Assembly: GCF_016907955.1 (NCBI RefSeq)
Contig: NZ_JAFBCX010000015.1
Coordinates: 62,001 to 126,000, forward strand
DNA from: Lentzea nigeriaca
GTDB taxonomy: Bacteria > Actinomycetota > Actinomycetes > Mycobacteriales > Pseudonocardiaceae
Reading direction: 5' to 3'
DNA: 64,000 nt
Each line of letters starts with the position of its first letter. Positions within the stretch are counted from its first letter, which is position 1. This document shows, piece by piece, positions 16,301 to 25,264 of this stretch. The notes below the pieces were generated by a model, which was not told the DNA's origin, searched no databases, and worked only from the letters and a program-made list of their open reading frames with translations. Both the position numbers and the translations under genes were made by a program.

Positions 16301-17584
16301 ATGATCAAGAAAGTGGTAGGCGCGTCGCTCATCGGGACAACGGTGGAGTGGTACGACTTCTTCCTCTACGGGTCGGCCGCCGCCCTGGTGTTCAACAAGC
16401 TGTTCTTCCCCACGGCGGACCCGCTGACCGGCACGCTGCTCGCGTTCACCACGTACGCGATCGGGTTCCTCGCGCGGCCGTTGGGCGGTCTGGTCTTCGG
16501 CCACTTCGGGGATCGCTTGGGACGCAAGAAGTTGCTGGTGCTGTCGTTGCTGCTGATGGGTGGCGCGACGATGTTGATGGGTGTGCTGCCGACGTACGCG
16601 TCGGTGGGTGTGCTGGCGCCGTTGCTGCTCACGTTGTTGCGGCTGGTGCAGGGCTTCGCGTTGGGCGGCGAGTGGGGCGGCGCCGTGCTGATCGTGTCCG
16701 AGCACGGGGACCCGGCGCGGCGCGGGTTCTGGGCGTCGTGGCCGCAGGCCGGTGTGCCGTGCGGGAACCTGCTGGCCACTGCGGTGCTGGCGGTCTTGGC
16801 GGCGGTGCAGTCGGACGCGGACTTCCTCGCGTGGGGCTGGCGGATCCCGTTCCTGCTTTCGGGCGTGCTGGTCGTGATCGGGCTGTGGATCCGGCTTTCC
16901 GTCTCGGAGTCGCCGGTGTTCCTGGCCGCGCAGGAGAAGGCGCCGAAGCTGGAGAAGGCACCCGCGTTGGAGCTGCTGAAGCACAACTGGCGTGAAGTGC
17001 TCATCGCGATGGGCGCGCGGTTCGCGGAGAACGTGTCCTACTACGTGATCACGGCGTTCATCCTGGTCTACGTGGTGACCGGCCTCGGGCTGTCGAAGTC
17101 GGTGGGGCTCAACGCGGTCCTGATCGCCTCGGCCGTGCACCTGGTGACGATCCCGGTGTGGGGTCACCTGTCGGACCGGTTCGGGCGGCGGTCGATCTAC
17201 CTGGTCGGCGCGGTCGGCATGGCCCTGTGGATCTTCGCGTTCTTCGCGTTGCTCGACACGAAGAGCCCGGTGCTGATCACGGTGGCCACCACGGTCGGGC
17301 TCGTGCTGCACGGTGCGATGTACGGGCCGCAGGCGGCGTTCTTCTCGGAGCTGTTCGGGACGCGGGTGCGGTACTCGGGCGCGTCGGTCGGCTACCAGCT
17401 GGCGTCGATCGTGGCCGGTGCGCTGGCCCCGCTGATCGCGACGGCGTTGCTGAAGGCGTACAAGTCGTCGGTTCCCATCGCGGTGTACGTGGTGATCACG
17501 TGCGTGATCACGGTGGCGGCGATCGCCCTGGCGCGGGAGACCCGTGGTGCGGATCTGGAGGAACGTGACAGGGTTGGGGTGTGA
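16301..17584 (+). CDS. MFS transporter, metabolite:H+ symporter (MHS) type
   Basis: 12-helix proton symporter of the MHS group (ShiA/ProP/KgtP relatives). The family-defining start GTTVEWYDFFLYG, the loop motif GHFGDRLGRKK between helices 2 and 3, and RLVQGFALGGEWGG in helix 4 are all present; a second LSDRFGRR occurs after helix 8. A GAGG ribosome-binding site precedes the ATG. Lying between a 3-hydroxybutyrate dehydrogenase and a regulator, it probably imports a small carboxylate; the exact substrate cannot be deduced. Confidence 0.88.
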   Translation: MIKKVVGASLIGTTVEWYDFFLYGSAAALVFNKLFFPTADPLTGTLLAFTTYAIGFLARPLGGLVFGHFGDRLGRKKLLVLSLLLMGGATMLMGVLPTYASVGVLAPLLLTLLRLVQGFALGGEWGGAVLIVSEHGDPARRGFWASWPQAGVPCGNLLATAVLAVLAAVQSDADFLAWGWRIPFLLSGVLVVIGLWIRLSVSESPVFLAAQEKAPKLEKAPALELLKHNWREVLIAMGARFAENVSYYVITAFILVYVVTGLGLSKSVGLNAVLIASAVHLVTIPVWGHLSDRFGRRSIYLVGAVGMALWIFAFFALLDTKSPVLITVATTVGLVLHGAMYGPQAAFFSELFGTRVRYSGASVGYQLASIVAGALAPLIATALLKAYKSSVPIAVYVVITCVITVAAIALARETRGADLEERDRVGV

Positions 17585-19128
17585 CACGGCGGCGTGAAGC
17601 CGAACTGGCGGCGTTGTTCGAGACCGCGTCCGAGCTCGCGGGCATGCGCGACCCGGACGCGGTCCTCCGCTCGATCGTGCGCAGAGCGCGCACCCTGCTC
17701 GGCACCGACCTGTCGTACCTGACGATGAACGACCCGGCCGGCACCTACATGCGCGTGACGGAAGGGTCGTTCTCGCCGCTGTTCCAGAAGGTGCGGCTGG
17801 GCCTCGGCGAGGGCCTGGGCGGGCTGGTGGCGCAGACCGCGCGTCCGTACGCGACCGCCGACTACTTCGGTGACGCCAGGTTCAACCACACGCGGCCGAT
17901 CGACTCGGCGGTGCGGGACGAGGGCCTGGTGGCGATCCTGGGCGTGCCGCTGAAGCTCGACTCGAAGGTCATCGGCGTGCTGTACGCGGCCGACCGGAGC
18001 TCGCGGGAGTTCCCGCCGGAGGAAGTCGCGCTGCTGCAGTCACTGGCGGACCACGCGGCGATCGCGATCGACACGGCGTCGTTGTTCGCGACCATCCAGT
18101 CGCACAACGAGGCCATGAAACGCGCCGAGGAGGCGCACGACCGGCTCACCGACCTGGTGCTGCGCGGTGGATCGTCGGCCGAGGTCGCGGCGGCCGTGGG
18201 GGAGTTGCTCGGCGGACCGGTCGAGGTGCTGGAGACGGTGCCTTCGCTGGCGGTGCGGGCCAACGGACGGGCCGTGCTGCTCGACTCCACGTGGGTGTGT
18301 GCGGTTCTGGCCGGTTCGGAACTGCTCGGCGGTATCACGTTGTCCGGGCGGCCCGATCTGTCGGACGCGGATCGGCGGTTGTTCGAGCGGTCGGCCGCCG
18401 TGACGGCGTTGCTGTTGCTGCTGCGGAGAACCGTGGCGGAGGCCGAGAACAAGGTCCGCGGCGAGCTGATCACCGACATCCTCGACGGGCGGGATCCGGC
18501 CGGACTGCTGGCCCGTGCACGGCGGGTCGGGGTCGAGCTGACCAAGCCGCACGTGGTGCTGGTGGCCGACGGGAACCTGTCCGGGGCCACGCACTACGCC
18601 TCTGTCCACAGAGGACTCGCCGGGTCGCGCGGGCGGGACGTCGTGCTGGCGTTGCCGTCGAGGTCCACGGAGGTCGCGCGCGAGGTGGCCAAGGCGCTGG
18701 ACGCGACGGTGGGCGCGTGCGGGCCGGTCACCGGGCCGGTGGCGATCGCAGCGGCCTACGAGGAGGCGCGGCGCTGCCTGAAGGCGTTGCGGCAGCTGGG
18801 GCGCGAGAAGCAGGCCGCGACGATGGCCGACCTCGGTTTCGTCGGCGTGCTGCTGGGTGACCGTGCCGACGTCTCGGGGTACGTGCGGTCGGTGCTCGGG
18901 CCGGTGCTCGACTACGACGCCGAACGCGGCACGGAACTGGTGCACACGCTGGAGGTCTACTTCCGGTGCGGCGCGAACCTGAGTCGTGCCAAGGCGGAGC
19001 TGCACCTCCATGTCAACACGGTCACGCAACGGCTCGACCGGGTGTCGTCGTTGCTCGGCGACTGGCAGTCGCCGGACCGCGTGCTGGAGGTGCAGCTCGC
19101 CCTGCGGCTACTGCGCCTGCTGGGGTAG
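17581..19128 (+). CDS. GAF domain regulator with PucR/CdaR-type C-terminal HTH
   Basis: 515-residue transcriptional regulator. The N-terminal GAF sensor domain (about residues 8-165) includes GEGLGGLVAQTARPYATADY and ILGVPLKLDSKVIGVLYAADR. A middle GGDEF-like/CdaR region follows, and the C-terminus has the PucR HTH_30 signature (LEVYFRCGANLSRAKAELHL then HVNTVTQRLDRV). The GTG overlaps the transporter stop (GTGA), so it is the last gene of the bdhA operon and probably controls it in response to the imported compound. A hairpin terminator follows at 19140. Confidence 0.88.
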   Translation: MTRRREAELAALFETASELAGMRDPDAVLRSIVRRARTLLGTDLSYLTMNDPAGTYMRVTEGSFSPLFQKVRLGLGEGLGGLVAQTARPYATADYFGDARFNHTRPIDSAVRDEGLVAILGVPLKLDSKVIGVLYAADRSSREFPPEEVALLQSLADHAAIAIDTASLFATIQSHNEAMKRAEEAHDRLTDLVLRGGSSAEVAAAVGELLGGPVEVLETVPSLAVRANGRAVLLDSTWVCAVLAGSELLGGITLSGRPDLSDADRRLFERSAAVTALLLLLRRTVAEAENKVRGELITDILDGRDPAGLLARARRVGVELTKPHVVLVADGNLSGATHYASVHRGLAGSRGRDVVLALPSRSTEVAREVAKALDATVGACGPVTGPVAIAAAYEEARRCLKALRQLGREKQAATMADLGFVGVLLGDRADVSGYVRSVLGPVLDYDAERGTELVHTLEVYFRCGANLSRAKAELHLHVNTVTQRLDRVSSLLGDWQSPDRVLEVQLALRLLRLLG

Positions 19129-19139
19129 CGCGTCTGCGA

Positions 19140-19183
19140 GACTCTGCCGGCGAGCGGCGCCATGAGGATTCGCCAACAGAGTC
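19140..19183 (+). terminator. Stem-loop after the bdhA operon
   Basis: GACTCTGCCGGCGA pairs with TCGCCAACAGAGTC over 14 positions with two mismatches around a 16-base loop, beginning 12 bases after the regulator stop codon. No T-tract follows, which is usual for high-GC actinomycetes. Confidence 0.5.
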
Positions 19184-19275
19184 CTGCAAGTACCACCACC
19201 TCGACATCAACAGGCGCGCAACTACCACCAACCTGTTCGATGGATGACGAAGGGGTTGGTGCTATTTGCAGATGC

Positions 19276-20733
19276 TCAACGCGCTGGGACGGCATCGCCC
19301 GCGGGGGCCTCCGAGTTGCCGAACGGCTTGGCGATCGCCATGTACACCAGGCCGATGCCGACGACGAGCGCGCCGCTGAGGATCACGACGTAGTTGTCGT
19401 ACCAGGGCGCGTCCGGGGTGCGCGGCCAGACCATGTTCACCATCGCCGCGACGCCGTACGCGAGCGCGGCGACGTTGACGATCAGGCCCCACCGGCCGAG
19501 CGTGAACTCGCCGGACGGCACCCAGCCCTTGAGCCTCGCCCGCAGTGCCGCGAACACGACCATCTGGAAGCCCAGGTAGATGCCGAGCGTCGCGAACGAC
19601 ACGATCTTGTCCAGCGCGTTCGTCGACAGCATCGACGCGAACACGATGATCACCGGTATGACGCCGGCGAGCGCCAGCGCGTACGGCGGGATGTGCCGCT
19701 TCCGGTTGAACTTCGCGAGTGCCCTGTGCCCGAACAGCATCTTGTCGCGGGCGTAGGAGTAGGTCAGCCGCGACGCCGCCGCCTGCAGCGACATCGTGCA
19801 GGACAGGAACGAGATCAGCACGACCGCGATCACGATCTTGTAGCCGACCGGGCCGAACGCGTTCGTCAGGATGTTCGTGACCGGGTCGGCGTTCTCGCCG
19901 CTGATGACCTTGCCGAAGTCCGGCACCGCGAGCAGCAGCGACAGGCACGCGAACGTGGCCGCCGCGCCGCCGATGTAGATGGTGCGGCGCATGGCCTTCG
20001 GGATGACGCGGCCGGGATCCTTGACCTCTTCCGCGGTGTCACCGCAGGCCTCGAAGCCGTAGTACTGGTAGAGGCCGATGATGCCCGCCGCGAAGAACGC
20101 GGGCAGGTAGCTGCCCGGCTCGCCCGCGCCGAAGTTGTCGAACAGCACGCCGAGGCCGTGGAGCCGGTGGTTGACGAGCAGCCAGATGCCGACCGCGAGA
20201 GCGCCGACGATCTCGGCGGCGAACCCGAAGATAGCCGCCCACGACAGGATTCTCGTGCCCGCGTAGTTGATCAGCGTGGAGACGACGATGATCGCGATCG
20301 CGCACAGCACGGTGTTGCCTACGGTGGCGGTGTAGCCGAGAAGTGTTGCCAGATAAGGGCCCGCGCCGTAGCTGACGGACGCGATGGTGACCAGCAGGGC
20401 GATCAGGTAGACCCAGCCGGTCATCCACGCCCAGCGCTTGCCCCACAGGCGGCGGGCCCACGGGTAGACGCCGCCCGCGACCGGGTACTGCGCGACGAGC
20501 TCGCCGAACACGAGCGCGACCAGGAACTGGCCGACGCCCGCGACGACGAAGCTCCAGATCATCGGCGGACCGCCCAGGGCGAGGGCGGTGCCGAACAACG
20601 TGTACGTGCTGACCACGGGGGAGAGATAGGTGAAGCCCAGCGAGAAGTTCGCCCACGGGCTCATGTCCCGCTTGAACTCGGAGGTGTAGCCGAGGTTCTT
20701 GAGCCTGTCCTCTTCGGTGAGAAGAGCTGTCAC
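19276..20733 (-). CDS. APC family permease (last gene of the choline operon)
   Basis: Amino acid-polyamine-organocation transporter of 485 residues with about 12 hydrophobic segments. The N-terminal FSLGFTYLSPVVSTYTLFGTAL and GAYP-like YPVAGGVYPWARRLWG loop, and EVKDPGRVIPKAM in the middle, mark the amino acid/choline transporter (GABA permease-like) branch. The GTG at 20733 overlaps the stop of the GMC oxidoreductase gene by one base. Its place at the end of the choline oxidation operon suggests uptake of choline, betaine or a related amine. No BCCT or ABC choline importer is present, so this is the best local candidate. Confidence 0.85.
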   Translation of the reverse strand: MTALLTEEDRLKNLGYTSEFKRDMSPWANFSLGFTYLSPVVSTYTLFGTALALGGPPMIWSFVVAGVGQFLVALVFGELVAQYPVAGGVYPWARRLWGKRWAWMTGWVYLIALLVTIASVSYGAGPYLATLLGYTATVGNTVLCAIAIIVVSTLINYAGTRILSWAAIFGFAAEIVGALAVGIWLLVNHRLHGLGVLFDNFGAGEPGSYLPAFFAAGIIGLYQYYGFEACGDTAEEVKDPGRVIPKAMRRTIYIGGAAATFACLSLLLAVPDFGKVISGENADPVTNILTNAFGPVGYKIVIAVVLISFLSCTMSLQAAASRLTYSYARDKMLFGHRALAKFNRKRHIPPYALALAGVIPVIIVFASMLSTNALDKIVSFATLGIYLGFQMVVFAALRARLKGWVPSGEFTLGRWGLIVNVAALAYGVAAMVNMVWPRTPDAPWYDNYVVILSGALVVGIGLVYMAIAKPFGNSEAPAGDAVPAR

Positions 20734-22205
20734 TACGCCTCCCTGATCAGGTCTGCGGCGCGTTCTCCGATCATGAGGACCGTGACCATCGGGTTCACGG
20801 TCGGCATCGTGGGGAACACGGACGCGTCGACGACCCGCAGGCCCTCGAGTCCGATGACCTTCAGGTCACCGTCCACAACGGACCCGATCGCGCAGGTGCC
20901 CGCCGGGTGGTAGACGGTGTGGGCCGCCCTGCGGCCGTACTCGGACAGGGCCTCGTCGCTCGTGACGTCCGGGCCGGGCGCGATCTCCCGCTTGAGCCAC
21001 GACTTCAGCGGTTCCTGTTCAGCGATCTTCCGCGCGATCTTGAAGCCGTCGACGAGCGTCTGCTCGTCGTAGCCGTCCGGGTCGGTGAAGTACCCGAAGT
21101 CCAGCGCGGGCTTTTCGGTGGAATCGTTGGACTTCAGCCACAGCCTGCCCTTGCTGTGGGGCCTGGGGATGTTCGGCGTCATGCAGACCCCGTGTTCCAC
21201 CTTCGGGTAGCCGAGTCGTTCCGTGTTGGTGGTGAACGGGATCTGGTAGAAGTGGAACATCAGGTCCGGGCGCGGGTCGGCGGCGTCGCGGCGGATGAAC
21301 AGGCCCGCGTCGGAGTCCATCACCGAGTTCTCCGGCAACGGTTTCGTGGTCTCCCAGACGATGACCGACTCGGGGTGGTCGAGCAGGTTCTCGCCGACGC
21401 CGGGCAGGTCGTGCTTGGGCTCGATGCCGATGCTGCTGAGGTGTTCGGCGTCGCCGATGCCGCTCAACATCATCAGGCGTGGAGTGTCGATGGCGCCCGC
21501 GCAGAGCAGAACCTCTTTGGTGGCCTCGACATAGCCCATGTCGGTGTGCACGCCGATCGCGCGGGTGCCGTCGAACTCGATCCTGCTCGCCCAGGTGTTG
21601 AGCAGCAGCGTGAGGTTCTTGCGGCTGTCGAGGATCGGGTGCAGGTAGGCGGTGGACGCCGACGACCGCTGGTTGTTCTTCTCAGGGTGGTAGGCGATGG
21701 AGAAGAAGCCGACGCCGTCCTCGAACGGCTTCGCGTTGAAGTTGTCGATCTCCGGGACGCCGGTGGCCTTCTGCGCGGCGGCCACGAAGTCCTTGGCGAT
21801 CGGGTTCCTGTCCTTCTCCTCGACCGGGATGATGTTGAGCGCGACCTTGTCGTAGTACGGGCCGATCGCGTCCCAAGTCCAGCCGTGGCCCCAGTCGTCG
21901 AAGTCCTGGGGCAGCGGGTTGAAGCAGATCAACGTGTTGTGGCTGGAACAACCGCCGAGCACCTTCGCGCGGCTGTGCCGGATGTGCGAGTTGCCGCGCG
22001 GCTGCTCGACCGTGGGATAGTCGTAGTCGTACTCGGTCTCCAGCAGGTTGATCCAGTTGCGCAGGTTGAGGATCTTCTCGTCGCCGACGTCGGACGGACC
22101 GCCCTCGATGACCGCGACCGTCACGTTCTCGTCTTCAGTCAGTCTCGCCGCGAGCACACAGCCCGCCGTACCACCGCCGACGATCACGTAGTCATATGCG
22201 GTCAC
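20733..22205 (-). CDS. betA: GMC family oxidoreductase, probable choline dehydrogenase
   Basis: FAD enzyme of the glucose-methanol-choline family, predicted to oxidise choline to betaine aldehyde. The 490 residues begin with the ADP-binding VIVGGGTAGCVLAARLTED. They contain the GMC signature 1 region KVLGGCSSHNTL and signature 2 GAIDTPRLMMLSGIG, and end with HTVYHPAGTCAIG carrying the active-site His plus the NPMVTVL segment. It is translationally coupled on both sides: the GTG lies in the aldehyde dehydrogenase stop (GTGA) and its stop shares a base with the permease start. Context supports choline over other alcohols. Confidence 0.85.
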   Translation of the reverse strand: MTAYDYVIVGGGTAGCVLAARLTEDENVTVAVIEGGPSDVGDEKILNLRNWINLLETEYDYDYPTVEQPRGNSHIRHSRAKVLGGCSSHNTLICFNPLPQDFDDWGHGWTWDAIGPYYDKVALNIIPVEEKDRNPIAKDFVAAAQKATGVPEIDNFNAKPFEDGVGFFSIAYHPEKNNQRSSASTAYLHPILDSRKNLTLLLNTWASRIEFDGTRAIGVHTDMGYVEATKEVLLCAGAIDTPRLMMLSGIGDAEHLSSIGIEPKHDLPGVGENLLDHPESVIVWETTKPLPENSVMDSDAGLFIRRDAADPRPDLMFHFYQIPFTTNTERLGYPKVEHGVCMTPNIPRPHSKGRLWLKSNDSTEKPALDFGYFTDPDGYDEQTLVDGFKIARKIAEQEPLKSWLKREIAPGPDVTSDEALSEYGRRAAHTVYHPAGTCAIGSVVDGDLKVIGLEGLRVVDASVFPTMPTVNPMVTVLMIGERAADLIREA

Positions 22206-23641
22206 TGGGAATCCTTTCGTGCGAACCAGTTCTGGGCAGCAGGCTTGAGGTTCTGGTAGACGTGCTTGGGCTCGGTGTACTCGTGCAGGCCCGCGGTGCC
22301 GAGCTCACGGCCGACGCCGGAGCGTTTGAAGCCGCCCCACTCGGCCTGCGGCAGGTACGGGCCGAACTCGTTGATCCACACCGTGCCGTGACGCAGCTTC
22401 TTCGCCACGCGCTGGGCCTTGTCGAGGTCCTGGCTCCACACGCCGCCCGCGAGGCCGTAATCGGTGTTGTTGCCCAGGAACGTGGCCTCGTCCTCGGTCT
22501 CGAACCGTTCGGCGGTGATGATCGGGCCGAACGTCTCGTCCTGGACGAGCTTCATGTCCTTGTGGCAGTCCGCGTAGACCGTGGGGCGGAAGAAGAAACC
22601 GTTCTGCAGCTCGGGTTCGTCCGGGCGCTTGCCGCCGGCCTTGAGGGTGGCGCCTTCCTGCTCGGCGAGCTCGACGTAGCTCTCGACCTTGGCGCGGTGC
22701 TCGGCACTCACCAGCGGTCCGGACTCGGTGTCCTCGTCGAAACCGTTGCCCAGCTTGATCTTGTCGGCCCTGCGCGCGACCTCGTTGACGAAGTCGTCGT
22801 AGATGTCGGTGTGCACGATGAGCCTCGTTCCGGACGAACACACCTGGCCCGCGTGGAAGAACGCGGCGGTGAGCGCGTAGTCCACGGCGGTGTCGAGGTC
22901 GGCGTCCGCGAAGACGATGTTCGGGTTCTTGCCGCCGAGCTCGAGCGCGACCTTCTTCACCGTCTTCGCGGCCGACGCCATGATTCGCTGACCGGTCGCG
23001 AGGCTGCCGGTGAACGAGATGAGGTCGACGTCCGGATGCTCCGACAGCGGCGCACCGACCTCGGGGCCGGTGCCGAGCAGGAGGTTCGCGACGCCGTCAG
23101 GCAGACCGGCTTCCCGCATGAGCTCGAACAGCTTGATCGTGGTGAGTGGCGTGATCTCACTTGGTTTCGCCACCAGCGTGTTGCCCGCGAGCAACGCCGG
23201 CGCGATCTTCCACGAGATCTGCAGCAGCGGGTAGTTCCAGGGCGCGATCATGCCGCAGACGCCGACGGGCTCGTAGTCGATGCGGCTGATGACGTCGGGC
23301 GGCGTGCCCTGGACGATCTTCGGGTGCAACAGCCCGGAGAGGTTGCCGTAGTAGCGGAACACGGCGACGACGTCGTCCACGTCGATGCGGCTCTCGACCA
23401 GCGTCTTGCCGGTGTCGAGCGTCTCGGTGCGGGCGATGTCCTCCTTGTCGCGCTCCAGCAGGTCCGCGATCCGGTTCAGCACGGCGGCGCGGTGTTCCGG
23501 GCCCGAGTGCTGCCAGTCGCCGTGGTCGAAGGCGTTTCTGGCCTTCGCGATCGCCTGGATCGCCTGTTCGCGGGTTTGGTCCTCGACCTCGGTGAGAACA
23601 CTCTGGTCGAAGGGGTTGATGATCTGCCGCACCGGCGACAC
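22202..23641 (-). CDS. betB: Betaine aldehyde dehydrogenase
   Basis: NAD(P)-dependent aldehyde dehydrogenase, second step of choline oxidation to glycine betaine. The GTG at 23641 has GGAGG at proper distance and gives 479 residues; the open frame continues 151 codons upstream but that part overlaps the reductase gene in another frame and looks non-coding. VALELGGKNPNIVFADADLD contains the general-base Glu, and HAGQVCSSGTRLIV the catalytic Cys. PWNYPLLQ, FTGS and ESGPLVS are further ALDH landmarks. The IINPFDQSVLTEV start resembles GbsA/BetB. The neighbouring betA makes the substrate assignment likely. Confidence 0.87.
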   Translation of the reverse strand: MSPVRQIINPFDQSVLTEVEDQTREQAIQAIAKARNAFDHGDWQHSGPEHRAAVLNRIADLLERDKEDIARTETLDTGKTLVESRIDVDDVVAVFRYYGNLSGLLHPKIVQGTPPDVISRIDYEPVGVCGMIAPWNYPLLQISWKIAPALLAGNTLVAKPSEITPLTTIKLFELMREAGLPDGVANLLLGTGPEVGAPLSEHPDVDLISFTGSLATGQRIMASAAKTVKKVALELGGKNPNIVFADADLDTAVDYALTAAFFHAGQVCSSGTRLIVHTDIYDDFVNEVARRADKIKLGNGFDEDTESGPLVSAEHRAKVESYVELAEQEGATLKAGGKRPDEPELQNGFFFRPTVYADCHKDMKLVQDETFGPIITAERFETEDEATFLGNNTDYGLAGGVWSQDLDKAQRVAKKLRHGTVWINEFGPYLPQAEWGGFKRSGVGRELGTAGLHEYTEPKHVYQNLKPAAQNWFARKDSQ

Positions 23642-23724
23642 TGACTGCCTCCCTGTTCGTGTGTCCACGAAGGACAATGGGGTGTAGCCGATCGCCGATG
23701 GCGGTAAACCGTGACGACCGTCTC

Positions 23725-24828
23725 CTACTTGAGATTCCTGCGCAGTCGGGTGAAAAGACGAGCGTTGCTCATTGCCACAATGCCGACAATGTCTTCTTCG
23801 TTCTGACTGTCTCGATAGGTCGCGACGAACTTTCTGTCCTCGATGGACCCATCTTCGAGGCGAACGTCGTTCGTCGCCCGTCCGATGAACTGGATCCGCA
23901 CGCCGTACTGATCCGACCAGACGTAGCCGCCGTTGGTGTGCGTCGCGACCGTCTCGCCCGCGAGCAAGTTGCGAGTCGCAACTTGTGCCTGTTCGGTCGC
24001 GGACGTCCAGTGCTCGGCGCGGTGGCCCGCACAGTTCGCGACGTCGCCGACGGCCACGATGGTCTTCACGTTCGTCACGCCGCCCGCGTCGCACACGACG
24101 CCGTTGTCGACCTTGACGGGTCCGCCGGCGAGCCAGTCCGTCGCGGGGCGCATGCCGATGCCCGCGACGACGACGTCGGCGTCGACCCGACGTCCATCGG
24201 CAAGGTTGATTCCGCCGTCAATGTTGACTGAATCAACATTGACTCCCGTAATCAACGTTGACCCGTGGTCGCCGTGCAGCTGTCCACACGCGGCACCCAT
24301 CTCCGCGCCCAGCACGCGCGTGAGCGGCGTGGGGAGTGCTTCGACGACCGTGACGTCCTTGCCCAGAGCGCGCGCACTCGACGCGATCTCCGCGCCGATG
24401 AACCCGGCGCCGATGACGCCGACGTGCTGGGCGTTGGCGAACGCCTCGCGGAGGCTGACGGCGTCGTCGAGGGTGCGTAGGACGCGGGTGTTCGGGATGG
24501 TCCGCGGGATGCCGCCGGTCGCGATGACGACGCCGTCGGCCTCGATCGTCGTGCCGTCGGCGAGCGCGACCTCGCCGCTGGAGAGAAGGGCGGTCGCGCG
24601 GTTGTCCAGGCGCCATTCGGCGTCGAGGGCGTCGAGATCCTCCTGGTCGGCGAGCGGTACGGCCTCGACCTTGCCGAGGAGGAAATCCTTCGAGAGAGGA
24701 GGTCGGTCATAAGGCAGATGGACTTCATCGCCGACGATGACGAGCCGTCCGTCGAACCCCTGCTGGCGCAGTGCCTGCGCCGACCTCAAACCGGCGAGCG
24801 AAGCGCCGATGATCGCGATCGTCCTCAC
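23725..24828 (-). CDS. FAD-dependent ferredoxin reductase (Rieske oxygenase type)
   Basis: 367-residue NAD(P)H:ferredoxin reductase of the oxygenase-coupled family (BphA4/PuxA fold). The FAD motif IIGASLAGLRSAQAL opens the protein, PYDRPPLSKDFL is the family's signature loop, VGVIGAGFIGAEIAS is the NAD-binding motif and VAVGDVAN the second FAD contact. The GTG overlaps the stop of the upstream Rieske ferredoxin gene (GTGA), so the two are made together. It probably passes electrons from NADH through that ferredoxin to the betaine monooxygenase encoded at 30343-31455. An unusually AT-rich palindromic patch lies within it at 24204-24262. Confidence 0.87.
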   Translation of the reverse strand: MRTIAIIGASLAGLRSAQALRQQGFDGRLVIVGDEVHLPYDRPPLSKDFLLGKVEAVPLADQEDLDALDAEWRLDNRATALLSSGEVALADGTTIEADGVVIATGGIPRTIPNTRVLRTLDDAVSLREAFANAQHVGVIGAGFIGAEIASSARALGKDVTVVEALPTPLTRVLGAEMGAACGQLHGDHGSTLITGVNVDSVNIDGGINLADGRRVDADVVVAGIGMRPATDWLAGGPVKVDNGVVCDAGGVTNVKTIVAVGDVANCAGHRAEHWTSATEQAQVATRNLLAGETVATHTNGGYVWSDQYGVRIQFIGRATNDVRLEDGSIEDRKFVATYRDSQNEEDIVGIVAMSNARLFTRLRRNLK

Positions 24829-25145
24829 GCCACGTCCTTGTTCACCTCGACATCGACATAGACCTCTCCATCCTTCACGTAGACGGGGTAGGTCTTCACC
24901 GGTCTTTTGGCGGGCAGACAAGTCGGCTCGCCGGTGCGAAGGTCGAACGACGCGGCGTGCAACGGGCACTCCACGAAGCAGCCTTCGAGCCATCCCTCGC
25001 TGAGGGAGGCGTCCTGATGGGTGCAGGTGTCGTCGATGGCGTAGAGGACACCGTCGGCGTTGAACACCGCGATCGGTGCATGGGGACCGACGATGCGCAC
25101 CGCCTCCCCTGGGGGCAGGTCCATGAGAGCGCAAGCGCGGATCAT
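24825..25145 (-). CDS. Rieske [2Fe-2S] ferredoxin
   Basis: Small 106-residue electron-transfer protein of the NirD/BphF type. Cluster ligands are visible as C41-T-H43 and C60-P-L-H63 (DDTCTHQDA and VECPLHAASF), with the 16-residue spacing and the PLH of ferredoxins rather than oxygenase alpha subunits. The ATG at 25145 is preceded by CGGAGG; the longer frame upstream lacks a ribosome-binding site. First gene of the leftward choline operon and coupled to the reductase, so it probably shuttles electrons between that enzyme and a Rieske oxygenase. Confidence 0.9.
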   Translation of the reverse strand: MIRACALMDLPPGEAVRIVGPHAPIAVFNADGVLYAIDDTCTHQDASLSEGWLEGCFVECPLHAASFDLRTGEPTCLPAKRPVKTYPVYVKDGEVYVDVEVNKDVA

Positions 25146-25156
25146 CGTCGGCCTCC

Positions 25157-25192
25157 GTTGCGTGACGCGGCACATGTTCCGAATGACGCAAC
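25157..25192. promoter_or_regulatory. Inverted repeat between Rieske ferredoxin and iclR (candidate operator)
   Basis: GTTGCGT (25157-25163) and ACGCAAC (25186-25192) form a perfect 7-bp inverted repeat in the divergent promoter region, adjoining the ribosome-binding site of the ferredoxin gene. The left arm extends to CCGTTGCG, the same half-site as in the palindrome at 26838-26853 before the second choline operon. A single GTTGCGC also lies just before the iclR ATG. IclR is the likely binder; this is inferred. Confidence 0.5.
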
Positions 25193-25264
25193 ACAATCTG
25201 AGGCCCGCGCGACACGTAGTCAATAGTTCGAGAGAGTGTTTTGCCTGCCGGTTACTGTTGCGCC

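Noticed and set aside
19162..20913. 583-codon plus-strand frame across the APC permease
   Set aside because: Composition is rich in Arg, Asp, His with no motif, and the permease on the other strand explains the codon bias.
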